A DNA stretch of 64,000 bases, taken from SAR92 clade bacterium H921 (GTDB lineage: Bacteria; Pseudomonadota; Gammaproteobacteria; Pseudomonadales; Porticoccaceae). This document shows positions 18,412 through 26,848 of this stretch, piece by piece. A program made the translations under genes and the position numbers. The first letter of the stretch is position 1. Each line of letters starts with the position of its first letter. The notes under the pieces were generated by a model. It made no database searches. It was not told the origin of the DNA and saw only the letters and a list, made by a program, of their open reading frames with translations. The DNA lies in contig JAOALD010000001.1 of assembly GCA_025153755.1 (NCBI GenBank), forward strand, positions 434,001 through 498,000, given 5' to 3'.

Positions 18412-19290
18412 ATGGATTGGGGTCATTTAGAGTATTTTCTGGCGGTAGCGCGCACCGGCTCCTTGAGCGGAGCGGCCAAGCTGCTGCGCGTCAATCATTC
18501 AACGGTTGCCCGGCGCCTAGAAAAGCTGGAGCAGCAACTCAACGTCCGCTTGTTTAATCACCTCAACAGCGGCTATCAGTTAACTGACGATGGGCTTGCC
18601 CTAAAAAAGCACGCTGCTCAGGTAGAACGTGAGATAAATCAGATCCAGGGTGTCTTCAGCGGCAGTGAGACCAAACTGCGTGGCACCCTGAAAATCAGCA
18701 AGCCCAGCAGCGGCCTATTGAATCTGGCCCCATTACTGGCTGCCTTCCATCACCGGTACCCGGACATCAATTTGGTACTGACCGCAGGCGGTGAGCGTAG
18801 CGAAATAGCTCGGATGGAGGCCGATGTCGCCATCCGTCTGACAAATGATCCGCCGGAAGCGTTGGTCGCCCGTAAGCTTGGCCAACTCCCCATTAATATA
18901 TTCGGTAATCGTGCCTATCTAGAACGGGCTGGAACGCGTAGCCTGGCTGATTATGATTGGGTAGTGTGGCACGCTGACGATAGTTTGCTGAATATGGAAC
19001 CTGTACTGAAAAGGGAAATACCCAACGCGCGAATCGTATTACGGACCAGCAGTTACAATGAGCTGTTTGAAGCAGTAAATGCGGGTATGGGTGTAAGCTT
19101 GTTATCTCCGCTGCGACTCCCGAAAACGCACCAATTGCAGGCGTTATCACCGTCGCTGCATCAATTTGACCTAGGGGTGTGGCTGCTCAGCCATCCGGAC
19201 TTGCGTAACCGGGAGCGAATAAGGGTATTCAGGGACTTTATGATTGAGCACTTGGGCGGCGCACTGACAAAGCACTGGAAAAATAATTAG
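18412..19290 (+). CDS. LysR family transcriptional regulator
   Basis: A 292-residue LysR-type regulator. Residues 1-60 hold the winged helix-turn-helix (LEYFLAVARTGSLSGAAKLL, NHSTVARRLEKLEQQL). The rest is the periplasmic-binding-protein-like effector domain (KISKPSSGLLNLAPLLAAFHHRYPDINL, DVAIRL, FEAVNAGMGVSLLSPL). The start is set at ATG 18412, matching the usual MDW-x-LEYF opening of this subgroup; a TTG six codons upstream lies inside the dyad operator. It is transcribed divergently from the DJ-1/haloalkane dehalogenase pair and is the obvious candidate to control them. Confidence 0.93.
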   Translation: MDWGHLEYFLAVARTGSLSGAAKLLRVNHSTVARRLEKLEQQLNVRLFNHLNSGYQLTDDGLALKKHAAQVEREINQIQGVFSGSETKLRGTLKISKPSSGLLNLAPLLAAFHHRYPDINLVLTAGGERSEIARMEADVAIRLTNDPPEALVARKLGQLPINIFGNRAYLERAGTRSLADYDWVVWHADDSLLNMEPVLKREIPNARIVLRTSSYNELFEAVNAGMGVSLLSPLRLPKTHQLQALSPSLHQFDLGVWLLSHPDLRNRERIRVFRDFMIEHLGGALTKHWKNN

Positions 19291-19597
19291 AACCACCGAT
19301 CCCCAGCACAGGTAATTCACTCTCACCTGACATAATTCCAACCCCCTTGCCCATACGCTCGAGTAGCTTCAATTCACAAGTGCCTGCTGACGTTTAGCGC
19401 GAATAGCGCGCGTTTCACGTCCGTGTAACGTCTTTGCAGCATCGCACAGGTTTCGGCTAGACATTCTTCGCACATCAACAACACATGTTATTTTCTGCCA
19501 GAAAAAATACACCACGGCACTGACTCTATAAACTATTTTGGCTATTTATCTTGAACACATAAAAAATGTGCAGATGCTCCTTTTTTAAGTAACAAAG
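19291..19597. other. Non-coding stretch left of the first ssrA-like repeat
   Basis: No gene is supported. A minus-strand frame (about 19397-19537) encodes a basic, arginine-rich ~45-codon peptide ending AKRQQALVN without a recognised family. From ~19500 the sequence resembles 33345-33420, upstream of the third ssrA-like repeat, so this is probably the arm of an old integration site. Confidence 0.45.
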
Positions 19598-19686
19598 CAT
19601 GTAACAAAAGCAGTTTTATAAACCCATTAAACCTATATTAATCAATTGCTTATAGTCTAAGTACAGTTCCCGCCGCCTCCACCAAT
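19501..19686 (+). repeat. Integration-site-like repeat A1 ending in an ssrA 3' end
   Basis: Bases 19666-19684 read TTCCCGCCGCCTCCACCA, which matches the T-arm/acceptor/CCA end of gammaproteobacterial tmRNA genes. The preceding ~70 bases (from GTAACAAAAGCAGTTTT) are shared with 29098-29165, and ~19500-19610 are shared with 33345-33420. The rest of a tmRNA gene is absent, so this looks like an att half-site left by an element that targets ssrA. Confidence 0.7.
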
Positions 19687-19689
19687 AAC

Positions 19690-19721
19690 AAAACCTCAAC
19701 CCGACAGGGTTGGGGTTTTTT
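19690..19721 (+). terminator. Rho-independent terminator after repeat A1
   Basis: A 13-bp stem (AAAACCTCAACCC with GGGTTGGGGTTTT, one G-T pair, GACA loop) followed by Ts, directly after the CCA end. This position is typical of a terminator carried with the ssrA 3' end. Confidence 0.8.
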
Positions 19722-19840
19722 ATTGGCCGTTCGATTTTGGAATGAAGACGCGCAGCGGGTTCAGCCGAACCACGAAGTGGTGAGACAACGCGGGAGCGCA
19801 GCGACGGCGGCCCCGAAGGGGAGAGGGCAAAGCCCGAATA

Positions 19841-19897
19841 ATTCCCGCCGCCTCCAACAAAACCAAAAAAAGGTCTCCCAAAAGAGCGGCCTTTTTT
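19841..19897 (+). repeat. Second ssrA-3'-end copy (A2) with its own terminator
   Basis: TTCCCGCCGCCTCCAACA (from 19843) repeats the A1 tail with one base changed in the CCA. It is followed by an imperfect AAAAAAGG...CCTTTTTT hairpin at 19865-19897. Between A1 and A2 lies ~120 bases of GC-rich sequence without a gene. Confidence 0.6.
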
Positions 19898-20171
19898 AAT
19901 TGCGATAGCGGTCCAATGCTTTCTGATAAACCACTTGAGTGGCCTCATCCATAACGCACATCAATGTCTGGTCAAACGTACTCGTCAACAGTGCTTTTAC
20001 TGCAATATCAGCGGCTAACGCCATTGGCCACTTATAAACACCGGTCCCCATAGAAACAAAGGCAATGCTCTTTGCGTCAGGCGCTTCACTGTGCAGTGCC
20101 AGTGCAGATGCGTAGGCGTTATAAAGCTGCTCAGCTTCACCTCGCTGGCGAAAGCGACGCGACGGCGGCAT
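19896..20171 (-). pseudogene. Macro domain (ADP-ribose-binding) protein, 3' fragment
   Basis: The C-terminal ~85 residues of a macro-domain (Appr-1''-p processing/O-acetyl-ADP-ribose deacetylase-like) protein: GEAEQLYNAYASALAL, then KSIAFVSMGTGVYKWP, a helix ALAADIAVKAL and VMDEATQVVYQKAL. The family's N-terminal ADP-ribose loop (usually with an N-x-x-N and GGGV-type motif) is missing, and no start of the right kind lies upstream. It is therefore a truncated remnant. Its stop codon touches the A2 repeat terminator, as if it had been carried in with the integrated element. Confidence 0.75.
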
Positions 20172-20174
20172 TTA

Positions 20175-20240
20175 TTAATGACGATAGCGCTCCAATGCTC
20201 TCTGGTAAACCATCTAATTCGCCTCACCCATGAATAGTAT
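20175..20240 (-). pseudogene. Second macro-domain tail, with in-frame stop
   Basis: Reads MGEAN-stop-MVYQRALERYRH, aligning codon for codon with the end of the neighbouring fragment (MDEATQVVYQKALDRYRN). The stop is a TAG where the other copy has CAG. It is therefore a tandem relic of the same gene. Confidence 0.7.
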
Positions 20241-20388
20241 TTATATCTTATAAGTGGCCATATTTTCCTTCGCAAAGTATCCTGTGGAAAATAATTTATT
20301 ACTAGACCCATGGAAAATAGTTCGTCAATCGTCTAATCAGAATAATGGCAGTTATAGCCATAACTGATAGGCTATTTAGAGGAGCATT

Positions 20389-20967
20389 GTGGTGAAACCA
20401 AGCAGTACCCTAGAAGTGTTTGTCAATATCAAGGCTCGGTTATCGAGGTTCCTAGTTAGTATGGTTCCACCCAGAGACGTCGAAGATATAATCCAAGAAA
20501 CCTATGTGCGCATGTGCAAAGTCGAGAATAAGACTTTAATAAAAGATTCAGAATCTTTTATGTTTCGTACAGCTAGAAATCTGGCTCTTGATTATTTAAA
20601 GCGAGCTGAGACTCGTCTTACCAGCGGTGTCGATGATGTCGATGAGATACTGTTGGAAGAATACGACCCCACTTTCGGTCAAATTGCCTCGGATGAGGAA
20701 TTTGGCCTTTTTTGTGCCGCTATACGTGAGTTACCCAAGCAATCACAGCGCGCCTTCATCTTGAAGAAAGTCTATGGGTATAGTTTAAAAGAAATTATGC
20801 TGGAGATGGATCTTGGTCAGCCAACGGTAGAGTCACATATTGTAAGTGCGACGAAAAAATGTGTGCAGTATATGCGAAATCATAATGTGGAACTCAGTGG
20901 CAAAAAAGTAGGGTCAATGCGTCATCAAACTGTATTATCGGACGCGCAGCTAGGAGCAAAGAAATGA
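20389..20967 (+). CDS. ECF-type RNA polymerase sigma factor (FecI-like)
   Basis: A 192-residue sigma-70 family protein with region 2 (PPRDVEDIIQETYVRMCK, ESFMFRTARNLALDYLKR) and a region 4 helix-turn-helix (GYSLKEIMLEMDLGQPTVESHI). A GAGGAGC ribosome-binding site precedes the start at 20389, annotated as GTG four codons into the local frame opening. The gene is visibly more A+T-rich than the sigma gene at 9272, fitting the idea that this block was acquired. It overlaps FecR by four bases (ATGA, 20964) and heads the receptor operon. Confidence 0.92.
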   Translation: MVKPSSTLEVFVNIKARLSRFLVSMVPPRDVEDIIQETYVRMCKVENKTLIKDSESFMFRTARNLALDYLKRAETRLTSGVDDVDEILLEEYDPTFGQIASDEEFGLFCAAIRELPKQSQRAFILKKVYGYSLKEIMLEMDLGQPTVESHIVSATKKCVQYMRNHNVELSGKKVGSMRHQTVLSDAQLGAKK

Positions 20968-22037
20968 GTAGAGTGGTCTCAATTAATAGTGAAGAAGTGC
21001 GGTTAGACGCTGCGACCTGGTGGATTTTAAAACTTGATAGTAACGTCCTGACTGATCAAGAGCGGTCTGATCTGGCTAACTGGTTGGATGAAGATGTCAA
21101 AAATATTGAGGTTTTATTAGAGGTTGCTACCGTCTGGGATAAGACAAATGTACTTGCATATCTTTCCGACTTTTTCCCGCATTCAACAAAAGATATTTCT
21201 AAGCCGAAACCGCAGATTGATTTTTGGAGCTTTAAACCGGCACTGTATGCATGTGTGGCTGTTTTGCTGATCAGTGCTCCGGTATTTTTCAATTTAATTG
21301 ATTCAAGTGTTAAGTCGCGACAAACGGCTAATTATGAAACTGAACTTGGCGAGAAAAAAGTCATTTTATTACCGGATGGTAGTGAGGTGGTGATGAACAC
21401 CAATAGCAAGCTTTCACTTGATTATTCCTCATCTGCTCGATTATTAAGGCTAACGCAAGGGGAGATTTATGTGCGAGTGGCCAAAGAGGATCGACCTTTA
21501 TCTGTTATGGCAATTGATCGAATTGTCCAAGCAAAGGGCACTGAGTTTGTAGTTGAAATAACTAATGATCAGAAAGTTGATGTGATGGTAACTGAAGGTC
21601 GGGTTGTTGTTGGTATCCAACCGCTCAAAAACCAGTATCCGAAGAAAAGTAGTATTCAAGATAACTTAACTCCACCACCCGTATTGGTTCAACTGGCTGA
21701 CAACAGTAATAGTTTAAGTGCCGGCGAACAACTGACGTTAAGAGATTCAGATGCCAAAAAGCAAATGGTTGAGTCTGATGATATTGAGGTTAGATTGTCA
21801 TGGAGAAAGGGGGGTTTAATTTTCAGGTCTATTCCACTCGAGAAGGCCCTCAGGGAGGTAGAGCGGTATACGTCTGTAGAGTTTGAAGTGTTAGATGAGA
21901 AATTAAAATCTAGGGTATTAACAGGACGCTTCAGAACTGGTGATGTTACAGCACTGCTTGATGTGTTAGAGACTAACTTTGGTATTCAGGCAGAATTTGA
22001 TGGCGAAGACCGCATTCTGCTCAGTAGCATACAATAG
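20964..22037 (+). CDS. FecR family anti-sigma regulator
   Basis: A 357-residue protein with a short cytoplasmic anti-sigma domain (AATWWILKLDSN...LANWLDEDVKN), a membrane segment at ~90-112 (ALYACVAVLLISAPVFFNLI) and a periplasmic FecR domain (TELGEKKVILLPDGSEVVMN, LTQGEIYVRVAKEDRP, VQAKGTEFVVE, VMVTEGRVVVG). The C-terminus has an STN-like fold (IPLEKALREVERYTSVEFEV...TALLDVLETNFGIQ). It should transduce receptor occupancy to the sigma factor. The TonB receptor starts at the very next base after its stop, so the three genes form one operon. Confidence 0.92.
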   Translation: MSRVVSINSEEVRLDAATWWILKLDSNVLTDQERSDLANWLDEDVKNIEVLLEVATVWDKTNVLAYLSDFFPHSTKDISKPKPQIDFWSFKPALYACVAVLLISAPVFFNLIDSSVKSRQTANYETELGEKKVILLPDGSEVVMNTNSKLSLDYSSSARLLRLTQGEIYVRVAKEDRPLSVMAIDRIVQAKGTEFVVEITNDQKVDVMVTEGRVVVGIQPLKNQYPKKSSIQDNLTPPPVLVQLADNSNSLSAGEQLTLRDSDAKKQMVESDDIEVRLSWRKGGLIFRSIPLEKALREVERYTSVEFEVLDEKLKSRVLTGRFRTGDVTALLDVLETNFGIQAEFDGEDRILLSSIQ

Positions 22038-25000
22038 ATGCAGTGCACTTCATGGAAATGTCTCAATGATTCGTCTTTAGGGCGAGCGCGAGATAATTTC
22101 ATTGTTTTTGGTTTTCGATTATTTTTGCTTCCGATGCTGGTGCTAGTTTTTAGCTCAACACTATCGGCAAGTGAGAGAGTCAATGAAAGTGTTATTGACT
22201 TTGACCTTCCTCAGCAAGCTTTATCTTCGGCGCTCATTGAGTTTGCTGAACAAGCTGATTTGACTTTGATTTTTCCTGACCAGTTGGTTAGGGGGAAAAG
22301 ATCCAAAGCGGTATCCGGCTTTTCCACGCCACGCAAAGCTATTAATGAGATGCTTGTGGGGACGGGACTAGAACCGGACTTCAGCAGGCATAACTTTCAT
22401 ACTATAAAGATTTTGCGTGAGGGAGAAGGAATGAAAAGTAAAAATAAAATAGGGTTATTTGGTGCATTTGCAGCAGCTTTTGCTGGTAGTGCCATGGTCC
22501 ACGGGCAAGAAAAAAGTGGTGCCTCGATTGATGAAATTTTAGTTACGGGTTCGAATATTCAAAGATCTGGTTTTGAGGCAATATCACCAGTTCAGGTAAT
22601 GAATAGAGACGAGATGTTAGCGGAGGGTGCAAAAACAATCACTGATTTCGCCATTAATCTTCCGGTTAATGTTGGTTCGGAGTTTCAAACAGAATCTGGG
22701 ACACTGATTGGTACGGCTCAATTTAATTTGCGCGGCCTAGGTTTGGGATCGACATTAACGTTGATCAATGGTCGTCGAGGTGGCATATCCGCAGTTGCTG
22801 ATGGCGGGGGCAACCAATTCTTTGACATAAACCAGTTGCCTATGTCGATGATTGAGCGCGTTGATTTCCTCACCGATGGTGCCTCAGCCGTTTACGGCTC
22901 TCAAGCAGTTGCGGGTGTTGCCAACATCGTGACGCGCACCAACTTTGAAGGTTTTGAGCTTACTCTTGACACCCAAAGTTCGGGCGGCCCTGGCATCGAC
23001 CAGCATCAAATTGGATTTGCATTTGGTTCGTCAGGTGATAGCGCCACCAAGGTCAATGTCTATGGTGGATACACTACTCGCAATAGAGCGGACCGCTCAG
23101 ACTTTGACTTTATTAACGAACGTGTTCTGGGTAACGGTGACCCAACAGCCTCAAAAACTCTGTCGGCCTTCGGTAGCCCGGGAACCTATCGTGCGGTTAA
23201 CGAGTTGGGAACTGCTGGCACAGGATCTAACTACCCCGATCCCGACTGTGAGGCGGCGGGCGGCATCCTCAAAGCTCCGTTCTGTCGATTTAGCTTTGCA
23301 GATCAGGTTTCTGTGATCCCTGAAGAGTCTAGGATACAGCTTTTCTCAGAGGCCACTCATGAGTTTAATAATAATGTGACGGCTTTTGTAGAGACTAGCT
23401 ACTCGTCAAATAAGATTTCTCGAACACTCGGCCCCTACCTGTTTAAGCACGGTACGCTCGCGGCTGGACGTATGTTTATCCCTGGTGACCATCCATTCAA
23501 TTTCTTTGTTAATGATAGCGAGGGAGGCATCGAATATATTGGCCCAAGCAACTGGGACAACTCGATTCATCAGGGGGCAGACCTCGAGTTGCGTGGACGT
23601 CCGTTTGGTGACGAATATAACGGTGGTAGAGGACCAGCTGACCTTGAAATCGATTTATCCTATATACGTATGCTAGGTGGGATAACCGCTGATCTTTCTG
23701 ACCAATGGAGTGTTGAAGCTTCCTATATGTTCGCTCGATCAGACCGCGATCAAACTCGGCCCTTCAACTACATCGCCAGTGTTGTCAATAGTAGATTACT
23801 CGATGGTAGCTGGAATCCATTTGGTACTCGTTTGGCAAATCCTACTCTAGTATCGCCGAAGGATGGGGTGAGTGTTGCTGCGAATTCTGACGACGTCTCT
23901 GATAGCCTCCATACGTTAAATGTCAACGCATCATCGGCTGATCAAGAAGTACTTGAAGTGAAATTTGTAGGCGAAGTGGGTGCCTTGCCCGGTGGAAGCA
24001 TTGGCGTTGCTGCGGGAATGCAACATCGTTCTGAGTCCTTTAGCTATTCGCCAGATCCTCTGGATGTTTCAGGCTTGGGTAACGGAAAAGATGCACCAAT
24101 TGCCGGTGGTCAAGATGTAGACGCGGTGTTTGTCGAGGCCATGTTGCCCGTCAGTGATTCGATTGAAGTGCAGGCGGCTGTGCGTTATGAGGACTATGGA
24201 ACCGTAGATACCACCGACCCAAAACTCGCTGTTCGTTGGCAAGCTACCGAAAATTTTGGTATACGCGGTAGCTGGGGAACGTCGTTCCAAGCACCGTCAG
24301 TTCGGCAGATGAGCGTTTCAAGTCAGTCTTCAATTATTGACGACCCTGCGTCACTCAACCCAGTAACTGGTGAGCTAGAGTGTGTTAATCGCGATGTCAC
24401 TAATATTGCTATTGTCACCACTCAGGGGGGTGATTCCCTTAAGCCTCAGAGCGCTGATTCATTGACATTTGGGTTTGTGATGGACTGGAAAGGAGCCGAT
24501 ATTAGCCTCGATTATTGGAGTTTTGATTACGATGATCTGATTACCTCTGATGAGGGTGCTCAGGCTATCTTACAAAATGACTGTAATGACGGAACTGCTG
24601 ATGATCCAAGAGTCCGTCGTCGCGCCGATGGTACCGTGGCTGAAATTACATCGGAGTTTATCAACACGGGCTCCGTTAAAACTGATGGTATGGATTTATC
24701 TGTAGCTTATACGATCGATTCATCTAGTTACTTCGATGCGATCAACTTCAATTTAGGCGCAACATACGTCAATAAATTTGAGGTCAAAACCGACAGTGAT
24801 TCAGCAAAATTTGATGGTGCAGGCTCTCGAAACTTTACCAATCAGTTCCGTTCGATGCCCAAGTTGAGAGGCAACCTCGGTGTGACCTTTGAAAAAGGTG
24901 TGCATACCTTGAGTACCCAACTCCGATATATCGATGGCTATGAAAATGATCAATCGGATACCCAGATTGATAGTCTTGTAACCTTAGATGGGCAGTACTC

Positions 25001-25163
25001 AATGCGGCTTTTCGAGGACCGAACTCAGTTTTCAATGGGTGTTAAAAACCTGCTCGACGAAGAGCCACCGACATTGGGCGAGAACGTCCGTCCAGGCTAT
25101 GACAATGTCATCCATAATGTTCTGGGCAGAACCCTCTATATGTCTCTGACTCAGTCGTTTTAA
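22038..25163 (+). CDS. TonB-dependent receptor with STN domain and an internal second signal peptide
   Basis: A 1041-residue frame. Residues 1-50 form a signal peptide (LFLLPMLVLVFSSTLSA), and 55-125 an STN domain (DFDLPQQALSSALIEFAEQA...INEMLVGTGLE). At residue 132 comes Met followed by a second complete signal-peptide-like stretch (KSKNKIGLFGAFAAAFAGSA). A TonB-box-like IDEILVTGSNIQ, plug (RGLGLGSTLTLINGRRG, RVDFLTDGASAVYGSQAVAG) and barrel ending in TQSF follow. A near-ideal ribosome-binding site GAGGGAGAAGGA lies just before codon 132 (22431). Two products are possible: an STN-fused receptor and a receptor lacking STN. The receptor type (GSNI, GRRG) resembles Oar-/peptide- or siderophore-like receptors rather than sugar receptors; the substrate is unknown. 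Confidence 0.9.
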   Translation: MQCTSWKCLNDSSLGRARDNFIVFGFRLFLLPMLVLVFSSTLSASERVNESVIDFDLPQQALSSALIEFAEQADLTLIFPDQLVRGKRSKAVSGFSTPRKAINEMLVGTGLEPDFSRHNFHTIKILREGEGMKSKNKIGLFGAFAAAFAGSAMVHGQEKSGASIDEILVTGSNIQRSGFEAISPVQVMNRDEMLAEGAKTITDFAINLPVNVGSEFQTESGTLIGTAQFNLRGLGLGSTLTLINGRRGGISAVADGGGNQFFDINQLPMSMIERVDFLTDGASAVYGSQAVAGVANIVTRTNFEGFELTLDTQSSGGPGIDQHQIGFAFGSSGDSATKVNVYGGYTTRNRADRSDFDFINERVLGNGDPTASKTLSAFGSPGTYRAVNELGTAGTGSNYPDPDCEAAGGILKAPFCRFSFADQVSVIPEESRIQLFSEATHEFNNNVTAFVETSYSSNKISRTLGPYLFKHGTLAAGRMFIPGDHPFNFFVNDSEGGIEYIGPSNWDNSIHQGADLELRGRPFGDEYNGGRGPADLEIDLSYIRMLGGITADLSDQWSVEASYMFARSDRDQTRPFNYIASVVNSRLLDGSWNPFGTRLANPTLVSPKDGVSVAANSDDVSDSLHTLNVNASSADQEVLEVKFVGEVGALPGGSIGVAAGMQHRSESFSYSPDPLDVSGLGNGKDAPIAGGQDVDAVFVEAMLPVSDSIEVQAAVRYEDYGTVDTTDPKLAVRWQATENFGIRGSWGTSFQAPSVRQMSVSSQSSIIDDPASLNPVTGELECVNRDVTNIAIVTTQGGDSLKPQSADSLTFGFVMDWKGADISLDYWSFDYDDLITSDEGAQAILQNDCNDGTADDPRVRRRADGTVAEITSEFINTGSVKTDGMDLSVAYTIDSSSYFDAINFNLGATYVNKFEVKTDSDSAKFDGAGSRNFTNQFRSMPKLRGNLGVTFEKGVHTLSTQLRYIDGYENDQSDTQIDSLVTLDGQYSMRLFEDRTQFSMGVKNLLDEEPPTLGENVRPGYDNVIHNVLGRTLYMSLTQSF
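22431..22433 (+). promoter_or_regulatory. Internal start codon with strong ribosome-binding site
   Basis: ATG at 22431, in frame with the receptor (codon 132), is preceded by GAGGGAGAAGGA and followed by a signal-peptide-like segment. It may be the original start of the receptor before the STN part was joined upstream. Confidence 0.55.
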
Positions 25164-25212
25164 AAACGGTTGTAGAGTTTAGTTGAGAGTTTACTCAAGA
25201 GGCAATTCAATG

Positions 25213-25238
25213 CTGCTGCGCTATGGATGGCGCAGCAG
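25213..25238 (+). terminator. Stem-loop after TonB receptor
   Basis: A 9-bp perfect stem (CTGCTGCGC / GCGCAGCAG) with an 8-nt loop, 50 bases after the receptor stop. There is only a weak T-rich tail (CCCTCTATTTAT), so termination may be partial and the transporter co-expressed. Confidence 0.5.
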
Positions 25239-25325
25239 ATCCCTCTATTTATCTATCTGTACATTTAGTTTCCACTGAACTCATCGTGTAGTGTTAATTC
25301 TTTTAAATTCGCCATTGGAAAAGTA

Positions 25326-26804
25326 ATGAGCATCGAAAAATCCGCCATACCTTATCGTCTGTCTCTAGATTATCAGACAATAGGCCAGATATTGGGCCCG
25401 CTGATCTTTTTATTGTTGATGAGTGTTGGCGGCGCTCAATCATTTATGCCAGAAACTGCTTGGCGCACTGCAGCCGTAGGTCTATGGATGGCAATTTGGT
25501 GGGCAACAGAGGCTGTTCCTGTGCCAGTAACAGCATTCCTTCCTCTGGTTACTTTTGATGTTTTGGGCATTGCTTCGATCAAGGAAACAGCATCACAATA
25601 TGCTCATCCTATAATCTATCTGTTCCTCGGTGCCTTTATTCTTGCGCTAGCTGTGGAGCGGTGGAATTTACATAAACGAATTGCGTTATTAATTTTGATG
25701 CGCACCGGCACTAATGGACGACGCCTTGTTGGAGGGTTCATGCTGGTATCTGCCTTTCTATCCATGTGGGTGAGTAATACCTCTACGACAATGATGTTGC
25801 TGCCTATAGCTCTCTCGGTAGCCGGGGTGGTGCTAGACAACGTGGATGATCTAAGTGACAGGCAAAAGTCTGATTTTCGAACAGCTTTGCTACTAGGGTT
25901 AGCATTTGCAGCTAGCATCGGAGGCTTGGCGACTCTAATCGGGACTCCAACTAATGCCCTATTTGTCGCTGTAATGAGAGAAACCTATGGGATAGAAATT
26001 AGTTTCCTTGCTTGGATGTTTGTGGGTATTCCGCTCAGTGCTGTGTTGCTCCCATTAGCATGGTATGCTTTAACGCATTGGATTTATGTTGTTAAGATTC
26101 CTGCAAGTCAGTCAGCTCAGTCCCATTTGAGCCAGCTCCATAAGGAAATAGGGACAATGACTGCGGCTGAAAAACGAGTTGCTGTTACATTTCTGTTAGT
26201 TATTGTTGGTTGGATATTACGAGAGCCCGTCTCATCATTATTCGATATTGAAGGATTATCCGATACCGCTATTGCCATGACTGGGGCGCTAATACTTTTT
26301 GTACTACCCAGTGGTGACGAAGGCCAATCGCGACTAATGATTTGGTCGAATGTAGATCGTCTTCCGTGGGGTGTTTTGATTCTTTTTGGAGGGGGGCTGA
26401 GCCTGGCATCGGCTATATCGAGTACCGGACTTGCCAGCTGGTTGGGGCATAGCCTGTCCCCTCTATCAGATTACGGTGTTTTAGTATTAGTTGTAGTAGC
26501 GACTATGTTAGTTATCTTTTTAACAGAACTTACGAGTAATGTGGCAACGACAGCAACGTTTTTACCGGTCATAGGAGCAATGGCAGTTCAGGCTGGTATC
26601 GACCCATTAGTGCTTTGTGTGCCTATCACTTTAGCTGCAAGCTGTGCCTTTATGCTCCCTGTTGCTACGCCGCCTAACGCCATTGTATTTTCCTCAAATT
26701 TTATAACGATTCCTCAGATGATTCGTGCGGGCTTCTTGTTGAATCTTATAAGTGTGTTATTAATCAGTATGATTGCCACAGTGTGGGCACCAATCTTTTT
26801 TTGA
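25326..26804 (+). CDS. SLC13/DASS family Na+:di-/tricarboxylate symporter
   Basis: A 492-residue polytopic membrane protein of the divalent-anion:Na+ symporter family. Both conserved hairpin signatures are present: SNTSTTMMLLPIAL with IGTPTN in the first half, and TSNVATTATFLPV with PVATPPNAIVFSS in the second. It also has AVPVPVTAFLPLV near the N-terminus. Family members import succinate, malate, fumarate, citrate or related dicarboxylates with sodium. The malic enzyme two genes downstream makes malate (or an oxidisable C4 acid) the natural guess. It is on the same strand as the receptor operon, 162 bases downstream. Confidence 0.92.
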   Translation: MSIEKSAIPYRLSLDYQTIGQILGPLIFLLLMSVGGAQSFMPETAWRTAAVGLWMAIWWATEAVPVPVTAFLPLVTFDVLGIASIKETASQYAHPIIYLFLGAFILALAVERWNLHKRIALLILMRTGTNGRRLVGGFMLVSAFLSMWVSNTSTTMMLLPIALSVAGVVLDNVDDLSDRQKSDFRTALLLGLAFAASIGGLATLIGTPTNALFVAVMRETYGIEISFLAWMFVGIPLSAVLLPLAWYALTHWIYVVKIPASQSAQSHLSQLHKEIGTMTAAEKRVAVTFLLVIVGWILREPVSSLFDIEGLSDTAIAMTGALILFVLPSGDEGQSRLMIWSNVDRLPWGVLILFGGGLSLASAISSTGLASWLGHSLSPLSDYGVLVLVVVATMLVIFLTELTSNVATTATFLPVIGAMAVQAGIDPLVLCVPITLAASCAFMLPVATPPNAIVFSSNFITIPQMIRAGFLLNLISVLLISMIATVWAPIFF

Positions 26805-26848
26805 CGATGTAAATGGCAGTCTGAAAATAAAATATTAAAACTTTTATT

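Noticed and set aside
19501-19686. Complete tmRNA (ssrA) gene
   Set aside because: Only the last ~18 bases match tmRNA. The upstream sequence lacks the tRNA-like 5' half, tag reading frame and T-arm.
19616-19948. 110-codon minus-strand frame
   Set aside because: It is the antisense of the ssrA-like tails and terminators (WWRRREL phrase); such frames are common artefacts at tmRNA/tRNA 3' ends.
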